Below are positions 1-9,585 of a DNA stretch of 64,000 bases, in pieces (within the stretch, counting starts at the first letter, position 1; each line of letters starts with the position of its first letter). This stretch comes from Hyphomonas pacifica (GTDB taxonomy: Bacteria; Pseudomonadota; Alphaproteobacteria; Caulobacterales; Hyphomonadaceae): positions 62,001 to 126,000 of the forward strand of contig NZ_AWFA01000023.1 in the NCBI RefSeq assembly GCF_000682675.1. The letters are read 5' to 3'. The notes below the pieces were generated by a model, which ran no database searches, had not been told where the DNA came from, and was given only the letters and a program-made list of their open reading frames with translations. The position numbers were made by a program, and so were the translations under genes.

Positions 1-162
1 AACAGAGGAGCCATCAAACATTTGGCCCTCGGTGAAGAAGTCATCTTCAACCATGTCCTTGTGGAAAGACACGTGTTGCATCTTGCCACGTGGATCGGTG
101 AAGCGGAGATCGACGTATTGTACGTCTTCGTCTTTCATCAGCTTCAGTAGGTTCTCAGCCAT
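1..162 (-). CDS. glnA: Glutamine synthetase type I, N-terminal fragment (runs off the left edge)
   Basis: The first 54 codons are present and read MAENLLKLMKDEDVQYVDLR, followed by FTDPRGKMQHV and ending at FDGSSV, the beta-grasp start of GlnA type I. The enzyme condenses glutamate and ammonia to glutamine using ATP. The ATG is preceded by GGAGGG at good spacing. It lies 62 bp downstream of glnB on the same strand, so a glnB-glnA operon is inferred. The catalytic domain and the adenylylation tyrosine are outside the window. Confidence 0.95.
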   Translation of the reverse strand, partial: MAENLLKLMKDEDVQYVDLRFTDPRGKMQHVSFHKDMVEDDFFTEGQMFDGSSV

Positions 163-224
163 TGGAATTTGCCCTCCAGTAAAAATCAGAATTCATGGGT
201 AACCTTGTTACAGTACGTCGTAGC

Positions 225-969
<745 letters not shown>

Positions 970-1509
970 ATGATCTTTCTTGTCCGCCATGGAGAAGCCG
1001 CCGCAGCCTGGGGCAACCACCCCAATCCGGGATTGAGTGATCTTGGGCACAAACAGGCCGAAGCCGTAGCAGATCAGTTAAAGGCTCTTGGGGCTACACA
1101 GGCAATCACCAGTCCCATGCAACGCTGTCGGGAAACGGCCCTGCCTTTTGAGCGCATTATGGGTGTCACGGCCCCTGTTGTGCGCGAAGTCTCGGAGATT
1201 GCGACACCGCATAATGTAACTGACCGTGTTGCGTGGCTGAAGCGCTATATGGCTGGCACATGGGCCGCTGAAGGCAGCGAGCATTTGCCTTGGCGTCAGC
1301 ATATGATGGCACGTCTACAAAAGATTGAAGATGGGACTGTCGTCTTCTCTCATTTTGTCGCGATCAATGCGATTGTAAGTGCGATCGAAAATGCTGAAGA
1401 GACAATTGTCTTCCGGCCTGGCCACTGCTCCATTACTCAATTGGTGCGCGAAGACGGGCTGCTGAAAGTGAAGGAATTGGGCAGCGAATACGCAACCCGC
1501 GTGCTATGA
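970..1509 (+). CDS. Histidine phosphatase family protein
   Basis: 179 residues beginning MIFLVRHGEA; the RHGE motif (residues 6-9) carries the phospho-accepting histidine of the phosphoglycerate-mutase-like superfamily. A second conserved block, ITSPMQRCRETA, and a late histidine in FSHFVAINAI complete the expected active-site set. The substrate cannot be told from sequence. It sits just before nnr with 9 bp between stop and start, so co-transcription is likely. The ribosome-binding site is weak. Confidence 0.85.
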   Translation: MIFLVRHGEAAAAWGNHPNPGLSDLGHKQAEAVADQLKALGATQAITSPMQRCRETALPFERIMGVTAPVVREVSEIATPHNVTDRVAWLKRYMAGTWAAEGSEHLPWRQHMMARLQKIEDGTVVFSHFVAINAIVSAIENAEETIVFRPGHCSITQLVREDGLLKVKELGSEYATRVL

Positions 1510-1518
1510 GATCTCCGC

Positions 1519-2961
1519 ATGGGCAGACCTATACTCACACCGCAGGAAATGCGTGACGCCGAGCAAGCCTTGTTCTCGGGCGGCCTCGATAGTTTTGAAC
1601 TCATGCAGCGGGCCGGAAACGCCGTTGCCGAATTTCTTCATGCCAACTGGCCGGAAGGCCGCATTCAGGTCTTGTGCGGACCCGGCGGCAATGGTGGGGA
1701 TGGTTTCGTTGCCGCCAGCCAACTCGCAAAGCTGTGGCGCGATGTCGATGTCTTTTGTCTTGTTCCACGCGACGAGCTGAAAGGCGATGCCGCCAAGGCG
1801 GCAGTCCTGTGGGAAAAGGATATCAAGCCGCTACAGGACGCGCTTGAGGCGCCTCATGATATTGTTCTGGATGCGCTGTTTGGTGGCGGTCTATCTCGTC
1901 CGCTAGAGGGGACTGCGGCGGCATTGGCGCAACGCGGGGGCAGAGTCGTTTCTATTGATGTTCCCTCAGGGATAGATGGCTTCACGGCCAAGCCGCTTGG
2001 GCCATGCTTCCGCGCTGAAGGCACTATCACCTTCGCGGCTTTAAGGCCCGCGCACGTCTTACTGCCAGCTGCTGCGTATTGCGGCGGTGTGTTTGTTGCA
2101 GACATAGGCGTGCCAGTGAAATCTGGTCTTCTGGAGAACAGTCCACTTCTCTGGGGCCAGAGGCTGCCGCAACCAGGTCAAAGCACGCACAAGCATCAGC
2201 GCGGCCACCTTGCCGTGGTCAGCGGTCCTGCACATGCAACAGGCGCGGCCAGGCTGGCTGCCCAGGCTGGATTGAGAGCAGGGGCCGGCCTCGTGACGGT
2301 GCTGTCGCCTCCGGATGCGATTCAGGTGAATGCAAGCCACCTAACGGCGATCATGCTGAAGGAGTTTTCAAAGCGCGAAGATGTCTGCGACGCGCTGGAA
2401 ACGGTCTCGGTTGCGATTCTCGGTCCTGCGGCGGGCGTCAGCTCCACAACACGCGAGAATGTCGAGTGCCTGCTCGGGTCTGAGACCAAAGCCGTCCTGG
2501 ATGCCGATGCGCTGACCGTCTTCGGCGACGACAAGGAGGCCCTGCACAAGCTGCTGCGCCCGTCCGACCTGATTACGCCTCATATTGGTGAGTTCGCACG
2601 CATCTTCGGAGACCTTCTGGAGACATCCAGCAACAAGGTGGAGGCGACTCGCAAAGCCGCTGAGATTGCGGGCTGTGTCGTTTTGCTGAAGGGGCCGGAT
2701 ACCGTCATTGCCGCCCCGGATGGGACAGCCATCGTGAATACTCATGCCACTCGCTGGCTCGCAACGGCAGGGTCTGGGGATGTTCTGGCGGGAATCGCTG
2801 GTGGTATGATTGCGCAAGGCGTCGATGCCTTTACGGCGGCGGCAATGGCGAGCTGGCTGCATGGTGAAGCAGGCCTCCGGGTCGGGGCTGGTCTGATTTC
2901 AGAAGACCTTGAAAAGCAATTGCCGGATATCTTGAGCGCTTTGCACGGTGAAAAACGCTGA
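1519..2961 (+). CDS. nnr: Bifunctional NAD(P)HX epimerase/dehydratase
   Basis: 480 residues combining an N-terminal YjeF-type epimerase domain (about 1-205) and a C-terminal ADP-dependent NAD(P)HX dehydratase of the ribokinase fold (about 215-475). The epimerase nucleotide loop GNGGDGF is at 57-63; the dehydratase anion-hole motif GSGD is at 418-421. Together they repair hydrated NADH/NADPH. The length is close to E. coli YjeF/Nnr. In many Alphaproteobacteria this gene is near glnB, in agreement with the context here. Confidence 0.93.
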   Translation: MGRPILTPQEMRDAEQALFSGGLDSFELMQRAGNAVAEFLHANWPEGRIQVLCGPGGNGGDGFVAASQLAKLWRDVDVFCLVPRDELKGDAAKAAVLWEKDIKPLQDALEAPHDIVLDALFGGGLSRPLEGTAAALAQRGGRVVSIDVPSGIDGFTAKPLGPCFRAEGTITFAALRPAHVLLPAAAYCGGVFVADIGVPVKSGLLENSPLLWGQRLPQPGQSTHKHQRGHLAVVSGPAHATGAARLAAQAGLRAGAGLVTVLSPPDAIQVNASHLTAIMLKEFSKREDVCDALETVSVAILGPAAGVSSTTRENVECLLGSETKAVLDADALTVFGDDKEALHKLLRPSDLITPHIGEFARIFGDLLETSSNKVEATRKAAEIAGCVVLLKGPDTVIAAPDGTAIVNTHATRWLATAGSGDVLAGIAGGMIAQGVDAFTAAAMASWLHGEAGLRVGAGLISEDLEKQLPDILSALHGEKR

Positions 2962-3026
2962 TTTGGCAGTCTGTCGCAGCTTTCTTGTTGATGCCTTGAA
3001 AACGCTCGCGTAGGAACTCGTCACAA

Positions 3027-3111
3027 GCGGATGTGGCGGAATTGGTAGACGCACTGGATTTAGGTTCCAGCGCCGCAAGGCGTGGAGGTTCGAGTCCTCT
3101 CATCCGCACCA
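3027..3111 (+). tRNA. tRNA-Leu (anticodon UAG)
   Basis: An 85-nt cloverleaf with CCA encoded at 3109-3111. The acceptor arms are GCGGATG and CATCCGC, the discriminator is A, the anticodon stem is CTGGA/TCCAG with loop TTTAGGT, giving anticodon TAG, which reads CUN leucine codons. A long variable arm (GCGCCGCAAGGCG region) and the GGTTCGAGTCC T-arm are present, as expected for a class II leucine tRNA. Confidence 0.96.
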
Positions 3112-3290
3112 AAAAGGCATGGGAATCCGGCTCGGCCATTCGGGGCGGATCTCTATGCTGTAAAACAGGCCGAGTCCTGCGTGGACAGGGGCTTTCGGCT
3201 ATGACATAAGCCGCCCCTTCAGACAGGATTCACAGGGCGCCCGCGCGCAGATTTTGCGCCCGTGACCCAATAAAACGGATGATTGAACCG

Positions 3291-4628
3291 ATGGAAGTTA
3301 CCCAGACCAAGGCAGAAGGTCTCAGCCGTACGTTCGCCGTCAAAGTGCCGGCATCGGAACTGAAGGCAAAGCTGGATGAGCGGATCGAGGAAATCCGCCC
3401 GCAAATGAAGCTGAAAGGCTTCCGTCCTGGCAAGGTGCCTGCCTCTCATGTGCGCAAGATGTTTGGCAAAGACCTGATGGGCGAGCTGATCAACAAATTG
3501 GTGGACGAAACCAACCAGAAAGCGCTGGAAGAGAACGAACTGCGCCCGGCTGGCCAGCCGGATGTCCATATGGACGGCGACATTGAGCAGGTTGTGACGG
3601 GCGATGCTGATCTGTCCTATCACATGCATGTCGATGTGATGCCGGAATTCGAACCGGCTGACGTCTCCAAGCTGAAAGTGACGCGCCCGGTTGCTGAAGT
3701 GTCTGAAGAGCAGATCCAGGAAGCTCTCGGCCGCATTGCTGAGCAGAACACTCAGTTCGAGCCGCGCGGCAAAACCGCGAAAGCCAAGGACGGCGATGCT
3801 GTCGTGATGGATTTCGTCGGCAAGATTGATGGTGAAGCCTTTGAAGGTGGGTCGGCCGAGCAGCAGACCCTCGTGCTTGGCTCTGGCCGCTTCATCCCGG
3901 GCTTCGAAGAGCAGCTCGTAGGCGTGAAGACCGGCGAAGAAAAAGAAATCACCGTCACCTTCCCGGAAGAGTACCCGGCTGAAAACCTCGCCGGCAAGGA
4001 AGCGACCTTCGAGGTGAAAGTCCATGAAGTGCGTGCGCCAAAGACTCCGGAAGTCGATGATGAGTTCGCTAAAGGTCTCGGCCTTGAGAGCCTTGAACAG
4101 CTGACCGGTCTTGTGAAAGATCAGCTGCAGGGCGAGCATGACTCCGCTTCCCGCGCCAAGGCCAAACGTGACCTGCTCGACAAGCTGGACGAAGCCCACG
4201 ATTTTGACCTGCCGCCGAACATGGTGGAACAGGAGTTCAATCAGATCTGGCAGCAGCTGCAGGCTGAAATGGATGCAGGCCGTACCGCTGAAGAAGACAA
4301 GGGCAAGTCCGAGGACGAACTTAAGGAAGAGTACCACAAGATTGCAGAGCGTCGTGTGCGTCTCGGTCTGGTGCTCGCAGAAATCGGCCGTGTGAATGAT
4401 GTCCGTATCTCTGAGCAGGAAGTGAACCAGGCTCTGATCCGCGAAGCGCGCCAGTATCCTGGCCAGGAACAACAGGTTGTACAGTTCTTCCAGCAGAATC
4501 CGGGCGCAATGGCTCAGCTGCGCGCACCGATCTATGAAGACAAGGTCGTGGACCACATTCTCGGCGTTGCTGAAGTGTCTGACGAGACGGTCTCTCGGGA
4601 AGACCTCTTCAAGGAAGATGAAGAATAA
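3291..4628 (+). CDS. tig: Trigger factor, ribosome-associated chaperone and peptidyl-prolyl isomerase
   Basis: 445 residues. The ribosome-docking signature GFRPGKVP lies at about residues 43-50, followed by the FKBP-type PPIase domain (about 150-240, containing VVMDFVGKIDGEAFEGG) and the C-terminal chaperone arms. It binds nascent chains at the exit tunnel. I chose the ATG at 3291 because family members start MxVT...EGLSR; an in-frame ATG at 3279 would add four residues. Neither has a strong Shine-Dalgarno. Transcription ends at the terminator at 4656-4683. Confidence 0.95.
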   Translation: MEVTQTKAEGLSRTFAVKVPASELKAKLDERIEEIRPQMKLKGFRPGKVPASHVRKMFGKDLMGELINKLVDETNQKALEENELRPAGQPDVHMDGDIEQVVTGDADLSYHMHVDVMPEFEPADVSKLKVTRPVAEVSEEQIQEALGRIAEQNTQFEPRGKTAKAKDGDAVVMDFVGKIDGEAFEGGSAEQQTLVLGSGRFIPGFEEQLVGVKTGEEKEITVTFPEEYPAENLAGKEATFEVKVHEVRAPKTPEVDDEFAKGLGLESLEQLTGLVKDQLQGEHDSASRAKAKRDLLDKLDEAHDFDLPPNMVEQEFNQIWQQLQAEMDAGRTAEEDKGKSEDELKEEYHKIAERRVRLGLVLAEIGRVNDVRISEQEVNQALIREARQYPGQEQQVVQFFQQNPGAMAQLRAPIYEDKVVDHILGVAEVSDETVSREDLFKEDEE

Positions 4629-4655
4629 GTCTCCACAGGAAAATCTGATTAAAGA

Positions 4656-4683
4656 AAGCCGGTCCGCAGTGACCGGCTTTTTT
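4656..4683 (+). terminator. Rho-independent terminator of tig
   Basis: A perfect 10-bp stem, AAAGCCGGTC (4656-4665) with GACCGGCTTT (4672-4681), a 6-nt loop and five T residues ending at 4683. It lies 28 bp after the tig stop codon. Confidence 0.92.
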
Positions 4684-4767
4684 GATGCCGCAAACCCGAA
4701 TAGGTAAACTGCATATTAACCGCACACCGCGAAATTGCAGGGAATCATTAAGCAAAGGCATCAGAAG

Positions 4768-5934
4768 ATGAGCGTTCAAAGTATACGCCCGCAACTGACC
4801 GAAGACGACATTCACCGCCTGATGAAGGGGGATACGCCAGAACAGCGTGCTTCCGTGGCGCACAGGCTGTGCCGCCGCATTGCCCTGGATGTGCTGACGG
4901 ATGAAGAGCGGGCTTATGCGCAGGAAATCATGGGGATTTTGGCAGAAGATGCCGCTGATCTCGTGCGCCGTACCTTGTCTGTCACACTACGCAATTCGCC
5001 CATTCTGCCGCGCGAGATTGCATTCAAGCTGGCCCAGGATATTGAGGCGGTCGCGATTCCGGTGCTGCAGGATTCGCCTGTCTTTACCGATGAAGACCTT
5101 ATTGAACTGGCGCTCTCGGTCACGGCTGCAAAGCAGGTGGCCATTGCCTCACGTGATTCCCTCTCGCTTACGCTGACGGAAGTGTTGTCGGAGCATGGCA
5201 CTCTGGAAGCCGTCCGCGCACTCTCTGCCAATGAAGGGGCGGATTGGAGTGACAAGGCATATGATGACACCATGCGGCGCTACGGAACGGATGAGGGTGT
5301 GCAGCGCGGTCTGATCAGCCGCGAATACATCCCGACACATATCGCCGAGAAGATGGTCAGCCTCGTCTCCGGGCAATTGTTCGACATGCTGGTAAACCGC
5401 CATGAACTGCCAGCGCAGCTTGCGATTGATTTGGCGTCCGGGGCGCGGGAGCGGGCAACGATTGATCTGGTCGAGCAGGCAGGCCGCTCCCATGATTTGC
5501 CGCGCTTTGTGACGCAGCTGAACCTCAACGGCCGCCTGACGCACTCGCTGATCATGCGCGCCTTGTGTTGTGGCCAGATGCCCTTCGTTGAACATGCACT
5601 GGCTGAGCTTTCAGGCGTAGGCCATCAGCGTGTCTGGCTGATGATCCATGACGCCGGGCCATTGGGCCTGCAGGCTGTGTTTGATCGTGCTGGCATGCCG
5701 CGCAAGATGCTGCCGGCCTTCCGCGCTGCCGTGAATGTGTTCCATGAGACCAGCCATGATGGCGGACCGAATGACCGCGCCCGCTTCCGGGCTCGCATGA
5801 TCGAGCGTGTGTTGACCCAGTTCCAGGCCATCCCGCGCGAAGACCTCGAATACCTGCTGGAAAAGCTGGATTACTATTCCGAAATGGCCGCCATGGAAGA
5901 AAGCGGCAGCGACACGTCTTTCGGCGTTGCTTAG
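4768..5934 (+). CDS. DUF2336 domain-containing protein
   Basis: 388 residues, largely helical, with repeated short helices rich in Leu, Ala and Arg, as in the alphaproteobacterial DUF2336 family (function unknown; some members in Caulobacter relatives are linked to surface sensing and cyclic-di-GMP pathways). No signal peptide or membrane segment is visible. The ATG at 4768 is preferred over 4735 because it follows AAAGG and starts the conserved MSVQSIRPQLT segment. The gene overlaps the stop of the convergent EAL-like gene by 4 bp. Confidence 0.75.
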   Translation: MSVQSIRPQLTEDDIHRLMKGDTPEQRASVAHRLCRRIALDVLTDEERAYAQEIMGILAEDAADLVRRTLSVTLRNSPILPREIAFKLAQDIEAVAIPVLQDSPVFTDEDLIELALSVTAAKQVAIASRDSLSLTLTEVLSEHGTLEAVRALSANEGADWSDKAYDDTMRRYGTDEGVQRGLISREYIPTHIAEKMVSLVSGQLFDMLVNRHELPAQLAIDLASGARERATIDLVEQAGRSHDLPRFVTQLNLNGRLTHSLIMRALCCGQMPFVEHALAELSGVGHQRVWLMIHDAGPLGLQAVFDRAGMPRKMLPAFRAAVNVFHETSHDGGPNDRARFRARMIERVLTQFQAIPREDLEYLLEKLDYYSEMAAMEESGSDTSFGVA

Positions 5935-6611
5935 GAATCTGTGCGAAGTTTCGAGCCCGCATGAATGCCGATGCGGTTCAGGAATTCACCGTCACGCCAA
6001 TTCGCATTTTCTGCGATTACGAGCATCCCTGAGGCGGATGCGGCTTCGCAGATGTCCATCAATTTCTCATTCATTTCCAGATCGCGCGCATCAACGCGCA
6101 AACTGTCGATCAGCAGGCGCAGGCCTTCGCCAATTGGCGTCTGCCAGGATTTACGCATGTCGACGGACACGCGGAAACCATGGCGGCGCAGATGGGCTAC
6201 ATGACGCACGACATCATTCGGGCAGCCGGCAAAAGCGGCATCTTCAAATTCCAGGCAAATTTCCTGCTGGCAGAGTGTCGTCCGGCGAATCGTGGCATCG
6301 CAGGCGATAGCCGTATTCGCGTGAGAGAGGGCCGCCATAGGCGAGGGCACAATGATGGGCCGCATGCGCTGGTCCATCTGGTGCGCGGCGCTGGCAACTT
6401 CGGAGAGTCTGTCTGAAAGCCATCTGGCCGGATCTGTAGCTTTGCTCGCGGTGCTCATCGGGCCGAAAGATGCGGACTCTTCAAAAGTCTGTGACATCTC
6501 GCAAACAGCACCGAACGAATCCCCGTCAAGCAGATGCATGACCGGGTGGAAGCGGAATTGGACCTTCTGTCCAGTGTGGGCGACAACTCTTGTTTGTAGC
6601 AATTCCCGCAT
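5931..6611 (-). CDS. EAL-like domain protein, probably catalytically inactive
   Basis: 226 residues. The C-terminal two thirds resemble the EAL phosphodiesterase barrel: ICLEFEDAAF, HLRRHGFRVSVDM, LLIDSLRVDARDL and VIAENANW correspond to blocks with E-x-T/D, a DDFGTG-type strand, KID and the AEGVE strand. The EAL, DDFGTG and KID catalytic motifs are missing, so hydrolysis of cyclic-di-GMP is unlikely; a regulatory role is inferred. The ATG at 6611 is chosen because upstream sequence to 6851 does not resemble protein of this family. It converges with the DUF2336 gene. Confidence 0.55.
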   Translation of the reverse strand: MRELLQTRVVAHTGQKVQFRFHPVMHLLDGDSFGAVCEMSQTFEESASFGPMSTASKATDPARWLSDRLSEVASAAHQMDQRMRPIIVPSPMAALSHANTAIACDATIRRTTLCQQEICLEFEDAAFAGCPNDVVRHVAHLRRHGFRVSVDMRKSWQTPIGEGLRLLIDSLRVDARDLEMNEKLMDICEAASASGMLVIAENANWRDGEFLNRIGIHAGSKLRTDS

Positions 6612-6727
6612 CACTCTTCCCGTCTTTCTGACCGTGCCTATTGCTTTACCTAACGGAGAGGACTGAAGATCACGCGGACAAATCCATTTGGATTTTGAAT
6701 AAATTTGAACAAATGGGGGAGGACACA

Positions 6728-7531
6728 ATGAATAAAGAAACTGCCCAGCCAAAACTCTCTGCGACCGTATTGATCGTGCGTGATGGCGAGACTGTGCCGG
6801 AAGTGCTGATGGTAAAGCGCCACTATCAGATAGATTTTGCGGCCGGCGCACTCGTTTTTCCGGGCGGCAAAGCCACGGCGGAAGATTCCAGTGAGGGGTG
6901 GGATCCCTATACCGATGGGGATTTCGGTCCCGTGCAACAGGATGCGCGCATTGCTGCTGTCAGGGAGGCCTATGAGGAGTCAGGCCTGCTGCTGGCGCGG
7001 CCCCGGCAGAAGCGGGGCACAGACATGCCGCTTGTCGGGCCGGATGTGGCGGAGAAGCTGGACCCATTTCGGGCTGCCGTGGACAGGGGTGAGCAAAGTT
7101 TCCTTGAATTGATCCGTGAACATGATCTTGTGCTCGCGCTCGACAGCCTCGTTTATTTCGGACACTGGATTACGCCGGACTTGATGCCCAAACGCTTCGA
7201 TACGCATTTCTATATCGCGCCTGCGCCACCGGATCAGATCGCTGCCCATGACGGGCGGGAGACTACAGACTCTGTCTGGATCACGGCCCAAGGCGCGCTG
7301 GATTCCGAAGAGGCTGGCGAGTCGGTCATCATATTCCCGACACGGATGAATTTAAAGAAGCTCGCAAAGGCGACGTCCGTGCACGATGCCGCCAAGCGGT
7401 TCGCAGCTGAACCTGTTGTCACGGTGCTGCCGCGTCAGGACAAGACCGAAAACGGCGAAGCCTGCCTCGTCATTCCGGAAGAGGCAGGTTACGGTCAGAC
7501 AATTGAGTTGCTCTCACGCGTAAACGTGTAA
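6728..7531 (+). CDS. Nudix hydrolase (NUDT7/NUDT19-like)
   Basis: 267 residues. The Nudix box is split: GALVFPGGKA at about residues 40-49 is separated from REAYEESGLL (about 79-88) by an insertion longer than in the canonical GX5EX7REUXEE pattern. That layout is seen in the coenzyme-A-type NUDT7/NUDT19 group; an acyl-CoA or nucleotide-diphosphate substrate is possible but not shown. The start at 6728 follows GGGGGAGGA. The gene ends 6 bp from the stop of hslU, which points the other way. Confidence 0.8.
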   Translation: MNKETAQPKLSATVLIVRDGETVPEVLMVKRHYQIDFAAGALVFPGGKATAEDSSEGWDPYTDGDFGPVQQDARIAAVREAYEESGLLLARPRQKRGTDMPLVGPDVAEKLDPFRAAVDRGEQSFLELIREHDLVLALDSLVYFGHWITPDLMPKRFDTHFYIAPAPPDQIAAHDGRETTDSVWITAQGALDSEEAGESVIIFPTRMNLKKLAKATSVHDAAKRFAAEPVVTVLPRQDKTENGEACLVIPEEAGYGQTIELLSRVNV

Positions 7532-7537
7532 CGCGCG

Positions 7538-8842
7538 CTAAAGAATGAATTTGGAAAGATCTGCGTTGCCGGCCAGGCTGGCGACGCGTTCATCCACATA
7601 GTCTGCCGTGATCGTGATGGTCTCTCCAGTCTTGTCCGGGGCATCAAAACTGATTTCATCAAGCAGGCGCTCAAGCACCGTCTGTAGGCGCCGCGCGCCG
7701 ATATTTTCGACGGAGCTGTTCACCGCTTCAGCCAGATCAGCCAGGCGATCAATTGCGGCGTCCTCAAATTCCAGTGTGACATTCTCTGCAGCCATAAGCG
7801 CTTGGTACTGACGGATCAGACTGGCTTCCGGTTCGACAAGAATGCGTCGCAGATCATCGCGCGTCAGGGCTTCCAGTTCCACGCGAATGGGCAGGCGTCC
7901 CTGAAGTTCCGGCAAAAGGTCTGACGGCTTGGATACATGAAAGGCGCCTGACGCGATGAAAAGGATGTGGTCTGTCTTGACCGCGCCGCGCTTGGTGGAA
8001 ACGGTTGTGCCTTCGATCAAAGGCAGCAGGTCCCGCTGAACGCCTTCACGGCTGACATCGGCCCCGCCACGTTCCTTGCGCGCGGCGACTTTGTCGATCT
8101 CATCCAGGAAGACGATGCCATCTTCTTCAACGGCTGCCACGGCTTCGCGCACAATGGCGTCTTCATCCAGCAGGCGATCGGCCTCTTCTTCGGTCAGGGG
8201 CTCATAGGCTTCGCGGACAGTCGTCCGTACACGCTTTGTGCGTCCACCCATGGCCTTGCCCAGCATGTCTGACAGATTGATCATGCCCATGGAGCCGCCC
8301 TGGCCGGGAATATCCATCATCTGCATCGGGTTGTTTGTTTCCGCGACATCCAGATCTACCGGCTTGTCGTCCAATTCGCCCGCACGCAGTTTGCGGCGGA
8401 AGACTTCGCGGGTGGAAGACTGCGCGTCCTCGCCAACCAGGGCATCCAGAAGGCGCTCTTCAGCGGCGTCCTGCGCCTGTTGGCTGACGCCCGCGCGCTT
8501 TTGCTCGCGCACCATGCCAATGGCGGCTTCGACAAGATCGCGAATGATCTGTTCGACGTCCCGGCCAACATAGCCGACTTCGGTGAACTTGGTCGCTTCC
8601 ACTTTCAGGAAGGGAGCATTGGCCAAGCGGGCAAGGCGGCGCGAAACTTCTGTCTTGCCGACGCCCGTGGGACCAATCATCAGGATGTTCTTGGGTGTGA
8701 TCTCTGCTCGGATGTTGTCGGGCGCTTGTTTCCGGCGCCAGCGATTGCGCAGGGCAATGGCAACGGCGCGCTTGGCGCCTGTCTGGCCAACGATATGGCG
8801 GTCGAGTTCTGCGACAATCTCGCGAGGGGTAAGGTCTTTCAT
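7538..8842 (-). CDS. hslU: ATP-dependent protease ATPase subunit HslU (ClpY)
   Basis: 434 residues, the usual HslU length. Walker [10 protein letters not shown] (about residues 57-65), Walker [10 protein letters not shown], an I-domain between them, and the C-terminal SKFIL tail that inserts into HslV. HslU unfolds substrates and feeds them to the HslV peptidase. The ATG at 8842 gives the family start [20 protein letters not shown]. It is 55 bp downstream of hslV and is clearly co-transcribed with it. Confidence 0.96.
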   Translation of the reverse strand: MKDLTPREIVAELDRHIVGQTGAKRAVAIALRNRWRRKQAPDNIRAEITPKNILMIGPTGVGKTEVSRRLARLANAPFLKVEATKFTEVGYVGRDVEQIIRDLVEAAIGMVREQKRAGVSQQAQDAAEERLLDALVGEDAQSSTREVFRRKLRAGELDDKPVDLDVAETNNPMQMMDIPGQGGSMGMINLSDMLGKAMGGRTKRVRTTVREAYEPLTEEEADRLLDEDAIVREAVAAVEEDGIVFLDEIDKVAARKERGGADVSREGVQRDLLPLIEGTTVSTKRGAVKTDHILFIASGAFHVSKPSDLLPELQGRLPIRVELEALTRDDLRRILVEPEASLIRQYQALMAAENVTLEFEDAAIDRLADLAEAVNSSVENIGARRLQTVLERLLDEISFDAPDKTGETITITADYVDERVASLAGNADLSKFIL

Positions 8843-8897
8843 ATATCTTTCCGAAAGCGTGTCAGAGGAGCGGGTGGAGTAGGGCGGTCTGGGCCCC

Positions 8898-9455
8898 TCA
8901 AAGCTCCAGCGATTCAAGTGTGAAGTGGGCATTGGTATAGACGCAGATATCTGCAGCAATCTGCATCGCCTTGCGTCCGATCACTTCGGAATCCTCTTCG
9001 TATTCATACAGGCCACGCGCTGCGGCGAGCGCGTAGTTTCCGCCAGAGCCGACGGCCACGACATTGTGCTCAGGCTCAAGTACATCCCCCGCACCGGTAA
9101 TCACTAGCGTGGACTCCTTGTCGGCCACGATCAGCAGGGCTTCAAGTTTCTGGAGGTATTTCTCTGTCCGCCAGTCCTTGGCCAGTTCCACAGCAGCGCG
9201 CTGCAGCTGGCCGGGGTGGCGTTCCAGCTTGGCCTCCAGCCGTTCAAACAGGGTGAAGGCATCTGCCGTCGCCCCGGCAAAGCCTGCAAGAATGTCACCT
9301 CCGGCAATCCGGCGGACCTTGCGGGCATTGCCCTTCATGATGGTCTGTCCCATCGACACCTGGCCATCGCTCAGCATGACCAATTTGTTGCCCTTGCGCA
9401 CGGCCAGAATGGTTGTGCCGTGCCAAATGGCGTCACTGTTCTTGTCGTTCATCAT
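8898..9455 (-). CDS. hslV: ATP-dependent protease peptidase subunit HslV (ClpQ)
   Basis: 185 residues. A short propeptide precedes the catalytic N-terminal threonine in HGTTILAVR (Thr14 before processing); [10 protein letters not shown] and [11 protein letters not shown] are proteasome-beta-type signatures. It forms the dodecameric peptidase core capped by HslU. Two adjacent start codons (9455, 9452) are possible. It is divergent from pstC, with a 130-bp shared regulatory region. Confidence 0.95.
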   Translation of the reverse strand: MMNDKNSDAIWHGTTILAVRKGNKLVMLSDGQVSMGQTIMKGNARKVRRIAGGDILAGFAGATADAFTLFERLEAKLERHPGQLQRAAVELAKDWRTEKYLQKLEALLIVADKESTLVITGAGDVLEPEHNVVAVGSGGNYALAAARGLYEYEEDSEVIGRKAMQIAADICVYTNAHFTLESLEL

Positions 9456-9524
9456 GGGCTTTGATGTGGAGGATCAGGGGGCGGTGTGCAAGTCAGCACC
9501 TGTTGTCTGCAAGCAAACAAGGAT

Positions 9525-9544
9525 ATGTCACATTATTGTAGCTT
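9525..9544 (+). promoter_or_regulatory. Candidate Pho box upstream of pstC
   Basis: Two direct half-sites, TGTCA (9526-9530) and TGTAG (9537-9541), are separated by the 11-bp period typical of PhoB sites (CTGTCAT repeats). The first half-site is perfect and the second has two mismatches. It lies 42-61 bp upstream of pstC, and phoB is at the end of the same gene cluster, so autoregulation is inferred. Confidence 0.4.
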
Positions 9545-9585
9545 TGCCCGGCTATGTGGGCGCCACTGGAAGGGGTTCCTCCTTA

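Noticed and set aside
3219-4556. 445-codon open frame antisense to trigger factor
   Set aside because: It mirrors tig exactly, has Phe/Leu/His-rich composition typical of antisense frames, and shows no family motif.
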